A DNA stretch of 64,000 nucleotides from Nocardioides xinjiangensis (lineage in GTDB: Bacteria; Actinomycetota; Actinomycetes; Propionibacteriales; Nocardioidaceae). Where the stretch lies: the NCBI RefSeq assembly GCF_017916455.1, contig NZ_JAFMSY010000001.1:1409977-1473976 (forward strand). Direction: 5' to 3'. Position numbers and translations under genes: made by a program. Of the stretch, positions 8,132 through 17,863 are shown in pieces. The notes under the pieces are model-generated. The model did no database searches. It saw only the letters and a program-made list of their open reading frames with translations, and was not told where the DNA came from. Each line of letters begins with the position of its first letter. The first letter of the stretch is position 1.

Positions 8132-9069
8132 GCCGGGTGGTCCACACCGGCCAGGCCCTGGTCGACGTGGTGGTCGAGGTGCCCGACCTGCCCGCCCGCG
8201 GCCAGAACGTGATGGCGTCCTCGGCCACCGACTACGCCGGCGGGGCGGTGACCGTGCTGGTCGCCGCGGCGCGCTTCGGCGCGGACTGCGTGCACGCGGG
8301 AGCCGTCGGCACCGGACCGCACGGCGACCTGGTCCGCTCCGTCCTGGCCGCCGAGGGGATCGCCGCCTCCGCGGCCCCGGTGCCGGGGCTCGACACCGGC
8401 ATCTGCGTCGTCATGGTCGAGCCGAGCGCCGAGCGCACCTTCGTCACCACGCTCGGGGCCGAGCGCCGGATCTCCGTCGCCTCGTTGGCGACGTCGGTCC
8501 CGCAGCCGGGAGACCTGGTCTGCGTCACCGGCTTCTCGCTCGCCCTCGCGAGCACCCGCGACCCGCTGCTGGCCTGGCTGCCGCAGCTGCACCCGGACGT
8601 GGTCGTCGTGCTCGACCCCGGCGCCGCCTTCGCCGGTCTGCCGGACGACGTGCGCCGCGAGATGCTCGAGGTGACCGACGTGTGGTCGAGCAACGCCGAG
8701 GAGGCCGAGGACCTCCTGCGCGTCACGGGCCGCACGCCGCCGGCGGGTCTGGCCGACCTCACCACCGCGGTGGCGCCGCTGCTGCGCGGCGACGCGGTCG
8801 CCGTGGTGCGCGACGGACCGCAGGGGTGCGCCGTGCGCGTCGCCGGCGCGACGACGTACGTCCCAGGGTTCCCGCAGACGCCGGTGGACACCAACGGCGC
8901 GGGCGACACCCACACCGGCGCGCTGCTGGCGGAGGTCGCCGCCGGCACGCCCTGGGTGGAGGGCTGCCGCCGCGCGAACGCCGCGGCGGCGATCAAGGTC
9001 ACCCGCCGCGGCCCGGAGTCCGCGCCGACGGTGGCGGAGGTCGACGCGTTCCTCGCGGCGGCGGGCTGA
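8128..9069 (+). CDS. PfkB-family sugar/nucleoside kinase
   Basis: A 313-residue ribokinase-fold protein. The PfkB signature near the C-terminus, PVDTNGAGDTHTGALL, carries the catalytic aspartate and anion hole. The N-terminal GQALVDVVVEVPDLPARGQN and the DYAGGAVTVLVAAARFGA segment form the substrate-binding part. GTG 8128 overlaps the stop of the hydrolase (GTGA), so translation is coupled. Substrate may be a sugar or nucleoside; sequence alone does not decide. Confidence 0.88.
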   Translation: MSRVVHTGQALVDVVVEVPDLPARGQNVMASSATDYAGGAVTVLVAAARFGADCVHAGAVGTGPHGDLVRSVLAAEGIAASAAPVPGLDTGICVVMVEPSAERTFVTTLGAERRISVASLATSVPQPGDLVCVTGFSLALASTRDPLLAWLPQLHPDVVVVLDPGAAFAGLPDDVRREMLEVTDVWSSNAEEAEDLLRVTGRTPPAGLADLTTAVAPLLRGDAVAVVRDGPQGCAVRVAGATTYVPGFPQTPVDTNGAGDTHTGALLAEVAAGTPWVEGCRRANAAAAIKVTRRGPESAPTVAEVDAFLAAAG

Positions 9070-9079
9070 CCGCCGCTCG

Positions 9080-10156
9080 TCAGGACTCCTTGCCGCGCGA
9101 CGCGCGCAGCCGCCGTCCCCGCTCGATGTCCTCCTGCTCCTTCGCCGCCGCCTTGTCGGACTTGCGCGTGTCGCGCGGCGGGAGCTGGAGCTCCTCCTCG
9201 GCAGCAATGCCGGCCTGCAGCTGCCGGCCGCGCTCGAGCTCGGCGTCGAGCTCCGCCCCGAACAGCAGGGCGAGGTTGGTGATCCACAGCCACAGCAGGA
9301 AGGCGATGACACCGGCCAGCGAGCCGTAGGTCCTGTTGTAGTTCGAGAAGTTCGCGACGTAGAAGCCGAAGGCCGCCGAGGCGATGACCCACACGATGAT
9401 CGCGGCCAGGGCGCCCACGCTGATCCAGCGGAACTTCGGCTGCTTGACGTTCGGGGTGGCGTAGTAGAGCAGGGCCACGATGAGCACCACCACGGCCAGC
9501 AGCACCGGCCACTTCGCGATGTTGAACACGGTCACCGCGGTGTCCCCCAGCCCGATAGCCCTGCCGACGGCCTCGGCGGCCGGACCGGTGAGGACCAGGC
9601 CGACGGCGACCACCGCGGCGAGCAGCACGGTGACGAGCGTGATGAGCAGCATGACGGGACGCAGCTTCCAGACCGGTCGCCCCTCCTCGATCTCGTACAC
9701 GCGGTTCATGCCGCGGCTGAAGGCGTTGACGTAGCCGGACGCCGACCAGAGGGCGGTCGCCAGGCCGATGACCAGCGCGAGGCCGGCGCCCTGGCTGCCC
9801 GCCAGCTGGGTGAGGGTCGGCTCGAGGGTGTCGGCGGCCGAGGACGCGCCGATGTCGCGCAGGATCTGCAGCAGCGTGTCGACGGTCTGCTGCTGCTGCC
9901 CGACGAGGCCGACGAGCGACAGCAGGGCGATCATGCCGGGGAACAGGGCGAGGACGGCGTAGTAGGTGAGCGCCGCGGCGAGGTCGGTGCACTGGTCGTC
10001 CAGGAACTCGCGCAGGGTCTTGCGCAGGGAGTAGCCCCAGGTCGGCTTGCGCAGGTCGTCGGGCGAGTCGGGCTTGCCGGCGTCCTCCGGGTCGGGGGCC
10101 GAGCGGTCGCGCTGGGCACTGTCGGATGCGGGCTCGTCCTGTCCTCGGTGCGTCAT
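9080..10156 (-). CDS. YihY/BrkB-family inner-membrane protein
   Basis: A 358-residue protein of the YihY/virulence factor BrkB family. It has a disordered polar N-terminus (1-45), a family-typical first helix region (CTDLAAALTYYAVLALFPGMIALLSLVG, about 56-84), about six membrane helices, the YNRTYGSLAGVIAFLLWLWI segment, and a long charged C-terminal tail (about 285-358). The family was once called ribonuclease BN by mistake; its transport role is unresolved. Its stop faces the PfkB gene 10 bases away. Confidence 0.9.
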   Translation of the reverse strand: MTHRGQDEPASDSAQRDRSAPDPEDAGKPDSPDDLRKPTWGYSLRKTLREFLDDQCTDLAAALTYYAVLALFPGMIALLSLVGLVGQQQQTVDTLLQILRDIGASSAADTLEPTLTQLAGSQGAGLALVIGLATALWSASGYVNAFSRGMNRVYEIEEGRPVWKLRPVMLLITLVTVLLAAVVAVGLVLTGPAAEAVGRAIGLGDTAVTVFNIAKWPVLLAVVVLIVALLYYATPNVKQPKFRWISVGALAAIIVWVIASAAFGFYVANFSNYNRTYGSLAGVIAFLLWLWITNLALLFGAELDAELERGRQLQAGIAAEEELQLPPRDTRKSDKAAAKEQEDIERGRRLRASRGKES

Positions 10157-10184
10157 GCGTTCTCAGTGCCCGGGGCCGTCCGCG

Positions 10185-11417
10185 TCATGCGCTCCGGGCG
10201 ACGGCCACGTCGACCGGCGTGAGCCGCACCCGGTCGCTCCCGTCGGGGAGGGTCGGCATGCGCGCGGCGTCGATCCGGACGCCCGGGAAGTGCGCGTCGA
10301 AGCCCGCGAGCACGCGCGTCGTCTCGCTCAGCAGCCGCAGGGTCAGTGACTCGCCCGGGCACCGGTGACCCGAGGGGTGCCCGCCGCCCTGCGGCACGAG
10401 CTCGAAGGCCAGCGGCGCCGGGACGGTGCCGTGGTCGAGGAAGCGGTCGGCCACGAACCGGTGCGGCTCGGGCCACCGCGACGGGTGGTGGTCGATGCCG
10501 ATGACGTCGAGCAGCAGCCGGTTGCCCCGGCGCACGCGGACGCCCGACACCGTCGCCCCGCGGAGAGCCGTGGCCGTCAGGACCGGCACGAAGGGCGAGG
10601 TCCGGCGCACCTCTTGTGCGAACGCGAAGCGCTGCCGGTCGCCGGTGGCGGAGCGGAGCACGGCGCGCTGCTGCGGCGTGGTCGCGGCCAGCGCCACGGC
10701 CACGAAGGTGCCGAGCCAGCTGACGGCGACCGTCGGCCGGAGCACGTTGAGCAGCTCCACCCCGGCCGTGCGGGCGTCGAGGTCGCTGTCGGCGAACGCG
10801 CGCACCGCGGTCCCGGGCGGCGCGTCGATGCGCCCCCGCCGGGCGTCCGAGACGACCCCGCGCGCCCAGCGCTCGGCCCAGCGCCGTCCCCGCCAGCCCC
10901 GGACGTAGGCCCGGCCGGCGAAGCCGAAGCCGTCCACGATCTCGGACAGGCGCCGGCTCACCAGGTCCGCCTCCCGGCGGGGCAGGTCGAGGCCCGCCCA
11001 GCGCAGAACCGCCGAGCCGTAGACCGACACGAGCTCGCGGTGGAGGTCGGCCTCCCGGCCGGCCCAGCCGGCCGATCGCGTCACCAGCGCGCCGCGGACC
11101 TCGTCGAGGAGGAGGTCGAACCCGGCCGGGTCGAGGACGTCGAGGAAGAGCCGCTTGCGGTCGCGGTGCGGGGTGCCGTCCATCCCGTGCACGGCGCCCC
11201 GGCCGAACAGCAGCCAGGCGAGGGGCGGCGGGATGGCACGGGCGCGCCGGGCCAGCGACTCGTCGTAGAAGGCCCGCGCCCCCTCGGGCTCACCGAGGAC
11301 CACCGTCCGGCGGCCGAGGAGCCGCGAGACGTAGGTGTCCCCGCCGCTGCGGGCGGCACGGTCGCGGGCGACCGCGGTGTAGCCGTGGCGGGCGAGGAGG
11401 AGTCCGAGGTCCGTCAT
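10185..11417 (-). CDS. Cytochrome P450 of the CYP152 (fatty-acid peroxygenase) type
   Basis: A 410-residue P450. The heme loop is PQGGGHPSGHRCPGE with the ligand C353, and ExxR is at E269-R272. The I helix carries an Arg-Pro pair (R227-P228 in LLNVLRPTVAV) instead of the usual acid-Thr pair. In CYP152 enzymes (BSbeta, SPalpha, OleT) this arginine binds the fatty-acid carboxylate, which then acts as the acid in H2O2-driven hydroxylation or decarboxylation. No ferredoxin or reductase gene is nearby, which fits peroxygenase use. The ATG at 11417 gives the family length. Confidence 0.85.
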   Translation of the reverse strand: MTDLGLLLARHGYTAVARDRAARSGGDTYVSRLLGRRTVVLGEPEGARAFYDESLARRARAIPPPLAWLLFGRGAVHGMDGTPHRDRKRLFLDVLDPAGFDLLLDEVRGALVTRSAGWAGREADLHRELVSVYGSAVLRWAGLDLPRREADLVSRRLSEIVDGFGFAGRAYVRGWRGRRWAERWARGVVSDARRGRIDAPPGTAVRAFADSDLDARTAGVELLNVLRPTVAVSWLGTFVAVALAATTPQQRAVLRSATGDRQRFAFAQEVRRTSPFVPVLTATALRGATVSGVRVRRGNRLLLDVIGIDHHPSRWPEPHRFVADRFLDHGTVPAPLAFELVPQGGGHPSGHRCPGESLTLRLLSETTRVLAGFDAHFPGVRIDAARMPTLPDGSDRVRLTPVDVAVARSA

Positions 11418-11488
11418 GGGCGCCCGTTCCCGTCGCCGAGGCACGGCATGCGCTGCGGAGCCGGCGTGCGGACCGCCTCAGCGTCCCG

Positions 11489-12814
11489 TCACCGGACCAG
11501 GCACGGCCGCTTGGGGTCGAACGCCCAGTCCTCCACGAGGTACTGCATGGCCACCGCGTCGTCGCGCGCGCCGAGCCCGTGCTCGCGGTAGAGCTCGTGC
11601 GCCTCGGCCAGCCGGTCCCGGTCGAGCGTGACGCCCAGGCCGGGGGCGGTGGGCACCTCGATCGCGCCGTCGCGGATCCGGAGCGGCTCCGTCGTCAGGC
11701 CCTGTCCGTCCTGCCAGATCCAGTGGGTGTCCAGGGCGGTGATCTCGCCGGGCGCCGCGGCACCGACCTGCGTGAACATCGCCAGCGACACGTCGAAGTG
11801 GTTGTTGGAGTGAGAGCCCCACGTCAGGCCGAAGTCGTGGCACAGCTGCGCGACCCGGACCGAGCCGGCCATCGTCCAGAAGTGCGGGTCGGCGAGCGGG
11901 ATGTCGACGGCGTTGGTGCGCACGGCGTCGGCCATCTGGCGCCAGTCGGTGGCGACCATGTTGGTGGCGGTGCGCAGGCCGGTGCGGCGCTTGAACTGCG
12001 CCATCACCTCCCGACCGGAGTAGCCGCCCTCCGCGCCGCACGGGTCCTCGGCGTAGGCGAGCACGTCGTGCGTGCCCGCCAGCAGGCGCACCGCGTCCTC
12101 GAGCAGCCAGCCGCCGTTGGGATCGAGGGTGATCCGGGCGTCGGGGAAGCGTTCGTGCAGGGCGGTGACGGCCGCGACCTCCTCCTCACCCGGCAGCACA
12201 CCGCCCTTGAGCTTGAAGTCGGCGAAGCCGTAGCGGGTCTGCGCGGCCTCGGCGAGCCGGACGACGGCCTCGGGGGTCATCGCCTCCTCGCGGCGCAGGC
12301 GCTCCCAGTCGTCGGCACCGTCCGGCTCCCGCAGGTAGGGCAGGTCGGTGCGGTCGGGGTCGCCGACGTAGAACAGGTAGCCGAGCATCGGCACGCTCGC
12401 CCGCTGCTGTCCGTCGCCGAGCAGCTCGGCGACCGGCACGCCGAGCGCCTGGCCGGAGAGGTCGAGCAGCGCCGACTCGAGCGCGGTGACCGCGTGGATC
12501 GTGGTGCGGAGGTCGAAGGTCTGCAGGCCCCGACCGCCGGCGTCGCGCTCGGCGTACGCCGTGGCGACCCGCCGCAGCAGGCTGCGGAACGCCGCGACCG
12601 GCTGCCCGACCAGGATCTGCGCGGCGTCGGCGATGGTCTGCCGGATGGCCTCGCCGCCCGGCACCTCGCCCAGGCCCTCGCGGCCCTCGGAGTCGGTGAC
12701 GATCGCGATGTTCCGGGTGAAGAACGGGCCGTGCGCGCCACTGAGGTTGAGCAGCATCGAGTCGTGCCCGGCGACCGGGACGACGTCGACCTTCGCGATC
12801 GTCGTGGCGCTCAC
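11489..12814 (-). CDS. gudD: Glucarate dehydratase
   Basis: A 441-residue enolase-superfamily enzyme that dehydrates D-glucarate (and often L-idarate) to 5-dehydro-4-deoxy-D-glucarate. The catalytic KxK is FKLKGGV (K201/K203). The metal ligands are in LDPNGGW (D231, N233), EDP (E256) and ATNM, and the base histidine is in [10 protein letters not shown] (H335). [19 protein letters not shown] is characteristic of GudD. GTG at 12814 overlaps the stop of the aldehyde dehydrogenase gene, making it the third gene of the hexarate operon. Confidence 0.93.
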   Translation of the reverse strand: MSATTIAKVDVVPVAGHDSMLLNLSGAHGPFFTRNIAIVTDSEGREGLGEVPGGEAIRQTIADAAQILVGQPVAAFRSLLRRVATAYAERDAGGRGLQTFDLRTTIHAVTALESALLDLSGQALGVPVAELLGDGQQRASVPMLGYLFYVGDPDRTDLPYLREPDGADDWERLRREEAMTPEAVVRLAEAAQTRYGFADFKLKGGVLPGEEEVAAVTALHERFPDARITLDPNGGWLLEDAVRLLAGTHDVLAYAEDPCGAEGGYSGREVMAQFKRRTGLRTATNMVATDWRQMADAVRTNAVDIPLADPHFWTMAGSVRVAQLCHDFGLTWGSHSNNHFDVSLAMFTQVGAAAPGEITALDTHWIWQDGQGLTTEPLRIRDGAIEVPTAPGLGVTLDRDRLAEAHELYREHGLGARDDAVAMQYLVEDWAFDPKRPCLVR

Positions 12815-14310
12815 TCGAGCTCTCCGTCGATCCGGCGGCGCAGGCCCCAGGGGTTGTCGTCGCTGACCGCGGCCGGCAGGAGCGCGGGCGGGACGTCCTG
12901 GTAGGCGACGGGACGCTGGAAGCGCTCGATGGCGAGGCTGCCGACGCTGGTGCTGCGACCGTCGGAGGTGGCGGGGAACGGGCCCCCGTGCACCATCGCG
13001 TGGCCCACCTCCACGCCCGTGGGCCAGCCGTTGAACAGGATGCGTCCGGCTCGCAGCTCGAGCACCGGGAGCAGCGCCGCGGCGTCCTCGCCGTCGGTGT
13101 CCGGGTCGGCGTGGACGGTGGCGGTGAGCTGGCCCTCGAGGCCCTCGAGGCGCGGCAGCAGCTCGGCGACGTCGTCGAAGCGGACCACCACGCCGGACGC
13201 ACCGAACACCTCGTCGGTGACCGTGGTGTCCTCGAGCGCGAGCAGCTCGGCCGGCGCCTCGTAGATCACCGGCGCCGGGGCGTGGTCGCCGGAGGCCGTG
13301 CCCTCGCCGACCACCCGGATGCCCTCGGTGCCGCGCAGGCTGGCGGTGCCGCTGGCGTACGCCTCGGCGATGCCGGGCGTCAGCATCGGCTGCCCGGCGG
13401 CCGCGGCCACCGCGTCGCCGGCGGCGCGCAGGAACGCGTCGCCCCGGTCACCCGACGGCAGGAACAGCAGGCCGGGGTTGGTGCAGAACTGGCCGGCGCC
13501 GAGCGTCAGGCTGGCGACGTACGCCTCGGCGAGCGCGGTGACGTCGCCGGCCAGCGCGCCGGGCAGGACGACCACCGGGTTGATCGACGACATCTCGGCG
13601 TAGACCGGGATCGGGACCTCGCGGGCGGCCGCGGCCTGCACGAGGGCGAGCCCGCCACCGCGGGAGCCGGTGAAGCCGACCGCGGCGATGCGGGGATCGG
13701 CGACGAGCTCCTGGCCGGTCTCGATGCCGCCGAGCACGAACGAGAACGTGCCCGCGGGCAGGCCGCACCGCTCCACGGCGCGGGCGACCGCTCGCGCGAC
13801 GAGCGTGCCGGTGACCGGGTGGGCGGGGTGGCCCTTGACGACGACCGGGCAGCCCGCCGCGAGCGCGGAGGCGGTGTCGCCGCCGGCGGTCGAGAAGGCG
13901 AGCGGGAAGTTGCTGGCGCCGAAGACCGCGACCGGGCCCAGCGGCACCATCCGCTGGCGGATGTCGGCGCGCGGCAGCGGCGCCCGCTCGGGCATCGGGG
14001 GGTCGATGCGGACGCCGAGGTGGTCGCCGCGGGCCACCACGCCGGCGAACATGCGCAGCTGGCCGGTCGTGCGGCCGACCTCGCCGGCGATGCGCCCCTC
14101 GGGCAGTCCGCTCTCGCGGACGGCCTCGGGGACGATGGCGTCCTTGTCCGCCTCGATCTCGGTGGCGACCGCCTCGAGGAAGGCGCTGCGCTCCTGCGGC
14201 GTGGTCGAGCGGTAGGCGGCGAACGCCGCGGCCGCGGCCGTCGTGGCGGCGGCGACGTCGGGCTGCTCGGAGTCGGTGCCGGCGATGATGCTGGTGGCCT
14301 GATCGGTCAC
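12811..14310 (-). CDS. 2,5-dioxovalerate (alpha-ketoglutarate semialdehyde) dehydrogenase
   Basis: A 499-residue aldehyde dehydrogenase of the NADP-type KGSADH group. The catalytic cysteine is in [10 protein letters not shown] (C276), the general base is E239 (YAEMSSINP) and the cofactor loop is GFTGSRGGG (212-220). It would oxidise 2,5-dioxopentanoate from KdgD to 2-oxoglutarate, the last step of the pathway. GTG 14310 is preceded by GGGAGGA. It is the middle gene of the kdgD-KGSADH-gudD operon. Confidence 0.92.
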   Translation of the reverse strand: MTDQATSIIAGTDSEQPDVAAATTAAAAAFAAYRSTTPQERSAFLEAVATEIEADKDAIVPEAVRESGLPEGRIAGEVGRTTGQLRMFAGVVARGDHLGVRIDPPMPERAPLPRADIRQRMVPLGPVAVFGASNFPLAFSTAGGDTASALAAGCPVVVKGHPAHPVTGTLVARAVARAVERCGLPAGTFSFVLGGIETGQELVADPRIAAVGFTGSRGGGLALVQAAAAREVPIPVYAEMSSINPVVVLPGALAGDVTALAEAYVASLTLGAGQFCTNPGLLFLPSGDRGDAFLRAAGDAVAAAAGQPMLTPGIAEAYASGTASLRGTEGIRVVGEGTASGDHAPAPVIYEAPAELLALEDTTVTDEVFGASGVVVRFDDVAELLPRLEGLEGQLTATVHADPDTDGEDAAALLPVLELRAGRILFNGWPTGVEVGHAMVHGGPFPATSDGRSTSVGSLAIERFQRPVAYQDVPPALLPAAVSDDNPWGLRRRIDGELE

Positions 14311-14366
14311 GGGGGTGTTCCTCCCAGTTGTCCTGCTGGTGCTGGCGGGCTGCGGGTTGGAGACGC

Positions 14367-15293
14367 TCAGGCCTTCGAGCCTGCCACCTTGTCCACGAGC
14401 GTCTGGAGCTCGGAGCGCTCGGCCTCGGTGAGGTCCGACAGCGGCGGGCGCACCGGGCCCGCCGGGCGGCCGACGGCGGCGAGGCCCGCCTTCACGATCG
14501 ACACCGCGTAGCCCGACTCGCGGTCGCGGATCTTGGTGTAGGGGATGACGAAGTCGTTGAGCATGGCGTAGACCGTCGCCTGGTCCTGGCGGCGCACCGC
14601 GTCGTAGAAGTCGAGCGCGAACCGCGGCACGAAGTTGAAGATCGCCGAGCTGTACGTGGTGACACCGAGCTGGAGCAGCGGCAGGGCGAACACCTCGGCG
14701 GTCGGCAGCCCGCCGACGTAGACGAGGCGGTCGCCGAGCTGGGCGTAGGTGCGGGTCATCTGCTCGATCGAGCCGACGCCGTCCTTGAACCCGACGAGGT
14801 TGGCGTTGCGCGCGCAGGCCTGCTCCAGCGCGTCGGTACCGAGGACGGCGTTGGCGCGCGAGTAGTAGATGACCCCCAGGTCGGTGGCCGCGCAGACGGC
14901 GCTGATGTGCTCGACGAGGCCCCGCTGGCCCGCCTCGGTGAGGTAGGGCGGCATGAGCAGGATGCCGTCGGCGCCGGCCTCCTCGGCCGCCCGGACCTGC
15001 GCCACCGCGTTGACCGTCGAGCCGGTGGCGGGCGCGAGCACCGGCACCTTCCCGCCGGCTCCGGCGATCGCGGCCCGCACCACGCGGTCGGCCTCGTCGG
15101 CGCTCAGCGAGAAGCCCTCGCCCGTGCCTCCGGCGGCGAACAGCCCGGCGACCGGGTAGCCGCTGAGCCACTCCAGGTGCTCGCGGTAGGCCGGCTCGTC
15201 GAGCTGCAGGTCGGCGTCGAAGTGGGTGACCGGGAACGACAGCAGTCCGCCGCCCAGGGTCTCGACGAGCTCGGTGGGGCTGTACTTCGTCAC
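14367..15293 (-). CDS. kdgD: 5-dehydro-4-deoxyglucarate dehydratase
   Basis: A 308-residue member of the DHDPS/N-acetylneuraminate lyase barrel family. GGTGE (55-59), the YYSR tyrosine (143-146) and the Schiff-base lysine in [10 protein letters not shown] (K170) are present. It dehydrates and decarboxylates 5-dehydro-4-deoxyglucarate to 2,5-dioxopentanoate. The first position in the operon with KGSADH and gudD makes this assignment stronger than for an isolated DHDPS homologue. Start GTG 15293 lies about 60 bases after the predicted transcription start. Confidence 0.92.
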   Translation of the reverse strand: MTKYSPTELVETLGGGLLSFPVTHFDADLQLDEPAYREHLEWLSGYPVAGLFAAGGTGEGFSLSADEADRVVRAAIAGAGGKVPVLAPATGSTVNAVAQVRAAEEAGADGILLMPPYLTEAGQRGLVEHISAVCAATDLGVIYYSRANAVLGTDALEQACARNANLVGFKDGVGSIEQMTRTYAQLGDRLVYVGGLPTAEVFALPLLQLGVTTYSSAIFNFVPRFALDFYDAVRRQDQATVYAMLNDFVIPYTKIRDRESGYAVSIVKAGLAAVGRPAGPVRPPLSDLTEAERSELQTLVDKVAGSKA

Positions 15294-15360
15294 GCTGCGT
15301 CCTTCGGTCCGAGGCGGGTGCACGGTGTCGTGCCACCGCCGGGATGTGGCGGTGCTCACC

Positions 15361-15392
15361 AACCTAGGAAGAGGTGACGATGCCTGTCCAAG
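15361..15392 (-). promoter_or_regulatory. Promoter/operator of the hexarate operon, shared with tctC
   Basis: On the minus strand a TTGGAC -35 (15386-15391) and TAGGTT -10 (15361-15366) are 19 bases apart. The stretch CTTGGACAGGCATCGTC (15376-15392) matches the one before tctC (22462-22478) at 16 of 17 bases. TCCTAG follows after six bases in both. Confidence 0.7.
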
Positions 15393-15435
15393 CCCCATTT
15401 TGTATCTGGTGATGCTCCTCCGGCATCCAACCGCG

Positions 15436-15505
15436 GGTAACGCCACCAACGCCGCGCTCCCGCCCCCACCGGTGGGGGCGGGAGTGTCGGCGTGGTGGCG
15501 TTACC
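15436..15505. repeat. 70-nt near-perfect palindrome with no loop
   Basis: Two 35-base arms meet at 15470/15471. Outer arms begin GGTAACGCCACC and inner arms are CTCCCGCCCCCACC / GGTGGGGGCGGGAG, with only a short mismatched section between. It lies between the divergent hexarate operon and the epimerase gene, where a terminator is not expected. The rest of the 15294-15596 gap holds the two promoters and no gene that I can see. Confidence 0.85.
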
Positions 15506-15584
15506 TGGGGGCGGGGGTACGGACGGACGGCCCGGCGGGAGCGGAGGACGCCCACGGAGGTGCGAGGTCGTGGTCGTGGGCGGG

Positions 15585-15590
15585 TACGTT
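15585..15590 (+). promoter_or_regulatory. -10 box of leaderless epimerase promoter
   Basis: TACGTT lies 6 bases before the ATG at 15597. Confidence 0.55.
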
Positions 15591-15596
15591 CGCCGC

Positions 15597-16436
15597 ATGA
15601 CCACCGACGTCCTGCTCGTCGGCTGCGGCGACCTCGGGGCCGCGGTCGGGCTGCGGCTTGCCGGACTCGGCCACGGCGTGCTGGCGCTGCGCCGCAACGC
15701 CGACCGGGTGCCTGCCCCGCTGGTCGTCCGGTCGGTGGACCTCTCGCGCGAGGCGCCCGACCTGGGCGACGTACGCCCCCGCCTGGTGGTCGTCGCGCTG
15801 ACCGCGCGGCCGCGGACCGAGGAGGCCTACCGGGCGACGTACGTCGAGGGGATGGCGCGCGCGCTCGACGCGCTGGCCGCCCCGCCGGAGCGCGCCGTCC
15901 TCGTCTCCTCGACCGCCGTGCACCCGAGCGGTGCACGCCCCGACCTCGAGGACGAGACGACCCCGGCCGCACCGGCCGACGGGCCCGGACGGGTGCTCGT
16001 CGAGGCGGAGGAGGCGTTCCACCGGCGCCTTCCGCGGGGCACGGTGCTGCGGCTCTCGGGGCTCTACGGCGGCAGCAGCACCCGCCTGCTCGACACGGTC
16101 CGGGAGGGGCGCGTCGACGACCCGCACCGCTGGACGAACCGCATCCACCGCGCCGACGCCGCCGCGGCGGTCGTGCACCTGCTGACGATGGACGCCGAGC
16201 CCGAGCGCCTCTACCTCGGCACCGACGACGAGCCGGCGCAGATGGGCGACGTGGCGGCGTACCTGGCGCAGCGGCTCGGGGCGCCCGCGCCCCCGCCGGC
16301 CGACCCGGAGCAGGGGCACGGCAAGCGGCTGACCAACGCCCGGCTCCGGTCGACCGGCTGGGCCCCGGGCTTCCCGACCTACCGCGAGGGGTACGCCGCG
16401 CTCACCGCGCGCCGACCCCACGCGACGACGTCATGA
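15597..16436 (+). CDS. NAD(P)-binding epimerase/reductase-like protein (YeeZ type)
   Basis: A 279-residue Rossmann protein. The dinucleotide loop is VGCGDLGAAVG (8-18), followed by SSTAVHPSG and LRLSGLYGG, as in atypical extended short-chain dehydrogenases such as YeeZ. The usual YxxxK pair is not evident, so catalytic activity as a classical epimerase is uncertain. It stands alone, leaderless, and its stop codon lies in the left arm of a strong convergent hairpin. Role unknown. Confidence 0.8.
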   Translation: MTTDVLLVGCGDLGAAVGLRLAGLGHGVLALRRNADRVPAPLVVRSVDLSREAPDLGDVRPRLVVVALTARPRTEEAYRATYVEGMARALDALAAPPERAVLVSSTAVHPSGARPDLEDETTPAAPADGPGRVLVEAEEAFHRRLPRGTVLRLSGLYGGSSTRLLDTVREGRVDDPHRWTNRIHRADAAAAVVHLLTMDAEPERLYLGTDDEPAQMGDVAAYLAQRLGAPAPPPADPEQGHGKRLTNARLRSTGWAPGFPTYREGYAALTARRPHATTS

Positions 16437-16472
16437 GGATCTCCGGCCCGGAGCGGAGATCCTCATGACGTC
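16427..16472. terminator. Bidirectional hairpin between convergent genes
   Basis: Perfect 19-bp arms, GACGTCATGAGGATCTCCG and its complement, enclose 8 bases. The left arm contains the epimerase stop codon. The hairpin could end transcription from both sides. Confidence 0.75.
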
Positions 16473-16489
16473 CGGTGCGCGGGTGGCGC

Positions 16490-17407
16490 TCACATCGTGA
16501 CCGGCTGCCCCCCGGTGACCGCGATGACCTCGCCGGTGATGAAGCTCGACTCGGGCGAGGCCAGGAAGACGAAGGCGGTCGCGACCTCGGCCGGCTGGCC
16601 CGCCCGTCCCATCGGGGTCTGCTCGCCGAACGTCTTCACCTTCTCGGGCGGCATCGTGGCCGGGATGAGCGGCGTCCAGATGGGCCCGGGCGCGACGGCG
16701 TTGACCCGGATGCCCTTCTCGGCGACGGTCTGCGCGAGGCCGCGGGTGAAGTTCACGATCGCGGCCTTCGTCGCCGCGTAGTCGAGAAGCTCGGGCGACG
16801 GCGAGGACGACTGCACCGAGGAGGTGTTGATGATGGAGGCGCCCTTCTTCATGTGCGGCAGCGCCATCTTGGACAGCCAGAACATCGCGTAGACGTTGGT
16901 GCGCATCACCCGGTCGAGCTGCTCGGTCGTGATGTCGGCCAGGCCGCCGGGCTGCGCCATCTGGTACGCCGCGTTGTTGACGAGGATGTCGATGCGCCCG
17001 AGCTCCGCGACGGTCCTGTCCACCAGCGCCTGGCAGGCCTCCTCCTCGACGAGGTCCGTCGGCACGAGCACGGCCCGGCGTCCGGCGTCCTCGACGAGGC
17101 GTCCGGTCTCGCGGGCGTCGTCGTCCTCCCCCTCGAGGTAGGCGATCACCACGTCGGCACCCTCGCGCGCGAACGCCAGGGCGACCGCGCGGCCGATGCC
17201 GGAGTCGCCGCCTGTGATCACGGCGACCTGGTCGAGGAGCCGGTCGTGCCCCCGGTAGGTCTCCTCGCCGTGGTCGGGCTTCTCACCCATCTCCGCGGTG
17301 ACCGACTGGTCGTCGCCGGGCTTCGGGAGCTGCTCGCCCTCGGTGTCGGGCTGCTCGTGCACCTGGGTGGGGTCCTGCCGGGTCTGGTCTGCCTGTCCGT
17401 CGCTCAT
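16490..17407 (-). CDS. SDR-family oxidoreductase (YghA/GSP39-like)
   Basis: A 305-residue classical short-chain dehydrogenase with a hydrophilic 55-residue N-terminal extension. The cofactor loop is TGGDSGIGRA, NNAA follows, serine is in NTSSVQ and the catalytic pair is YAATK. The extension plus QPVTM end is typical of the YghA/general-stress-protein-39 group, often induced in stress. Substrate unknown. It faces the epimerase gene, with a terminator between, and is divergent from a small protein gene. Confidence 0.88.
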   Translation of the reverse strand: MSDGQADQTRQDPTQVHEQPDTEGEQLPKPGDDQSVTAEMGEKPDHGEETYRGHDRLLDQVAVITGGDSGIGRAVALAFAREGADVVIAYLEGEDDDARETGRLVEDAGRRAVLVPTDLVEEEACQALVDRTVAELGRIDILVNNAAYQMAQPGGLADITTEQLDRVMRTNVYAMFWLSKMALPHMKKGASIINTSSVQSSSPSPELLDYAATKAAIVNFTRGLAQTVAEKGIRVNAVAPGPIWTPLIPATMPPEKVKTFGEQTPMGRAGQPAEVATAFVFLASPESSFITGEVIAVTGGQPVTM

Positions 17408-17456
17408 GCTCGGCGGTACCCGGCATGGAGGAGTCGATGCGGGGCACCGGGGGCCC

Positions 17457-17750
17457 ATGGCACCCAAGGACGCAGCGGTCGCGGCCACCGACCGGTGGAC
17501 CGACCCCGACGGCTTCCGCGCCCCCGCCGGCCTCGTCCACGCGTGGCTGCGGGGCACCAACCAGACGCTGTGCGGGATCCCCCTCAGCAAGGCGCGCCTG
17601 CACCGCTTCCCGCACATCCAGTGGGTCGACGCCCAGCCCGCCACCGGCCGTGACGCCGACCGGGTCAGCGAGGTCTGCCGTCGCTGTGCCGCCGGCATGG
17701 GCGAGAAGCGCGACAGCCGGCCGTGGAAGCGGACGAACCCGCGGCCCTGA
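17457..17750 (+). CDS. Small conserved-looking Cys-containing protein
   Basis: A 97-residue basic protein. It has a single cysteine in TLCGIPLSKAR and a CRRCAAGM pair near residues 78-81, which might bind zinc or a cluster. The middle WVDAQPATGRDADRV is followed by a basic tail. No family is certain to me, although the pattern resembles short actinobacterial hypothetical proteins. It begins 50 bases from the divergent SDR start. Codon use is normal for the region. Confidence 0.6.
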   Translation: MAPKDAAVAATDRWTDPDGFRAPAGLVHAWLRGTNQTLCGIPLSKARLHRFPHIQWVDAQPATGRDADRVSEVCRRCAAGMGEKRDSRPWKRTNPRP

Positions 17751-17863
17751 CCGGATCCGGCCACGTCGGCCGGGGGGCTCTGGTGCCGTGTCGGACGATC
17801 GACGTACGGTGCGTGCACCTGTCGATCGCTCGGCTCGCCGGGCACAACTGATGTGGAGAACGC

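Noticed and set aside
12811..15336. Single 841-codon minus frame covering both kdgD and the aldehyde dehydrogenase
   Set aside because: Only the part from 14310 downwards is dehydrogenase; the upstream part is an out-of-frame reading of kdgD, which has its own start at 15293.
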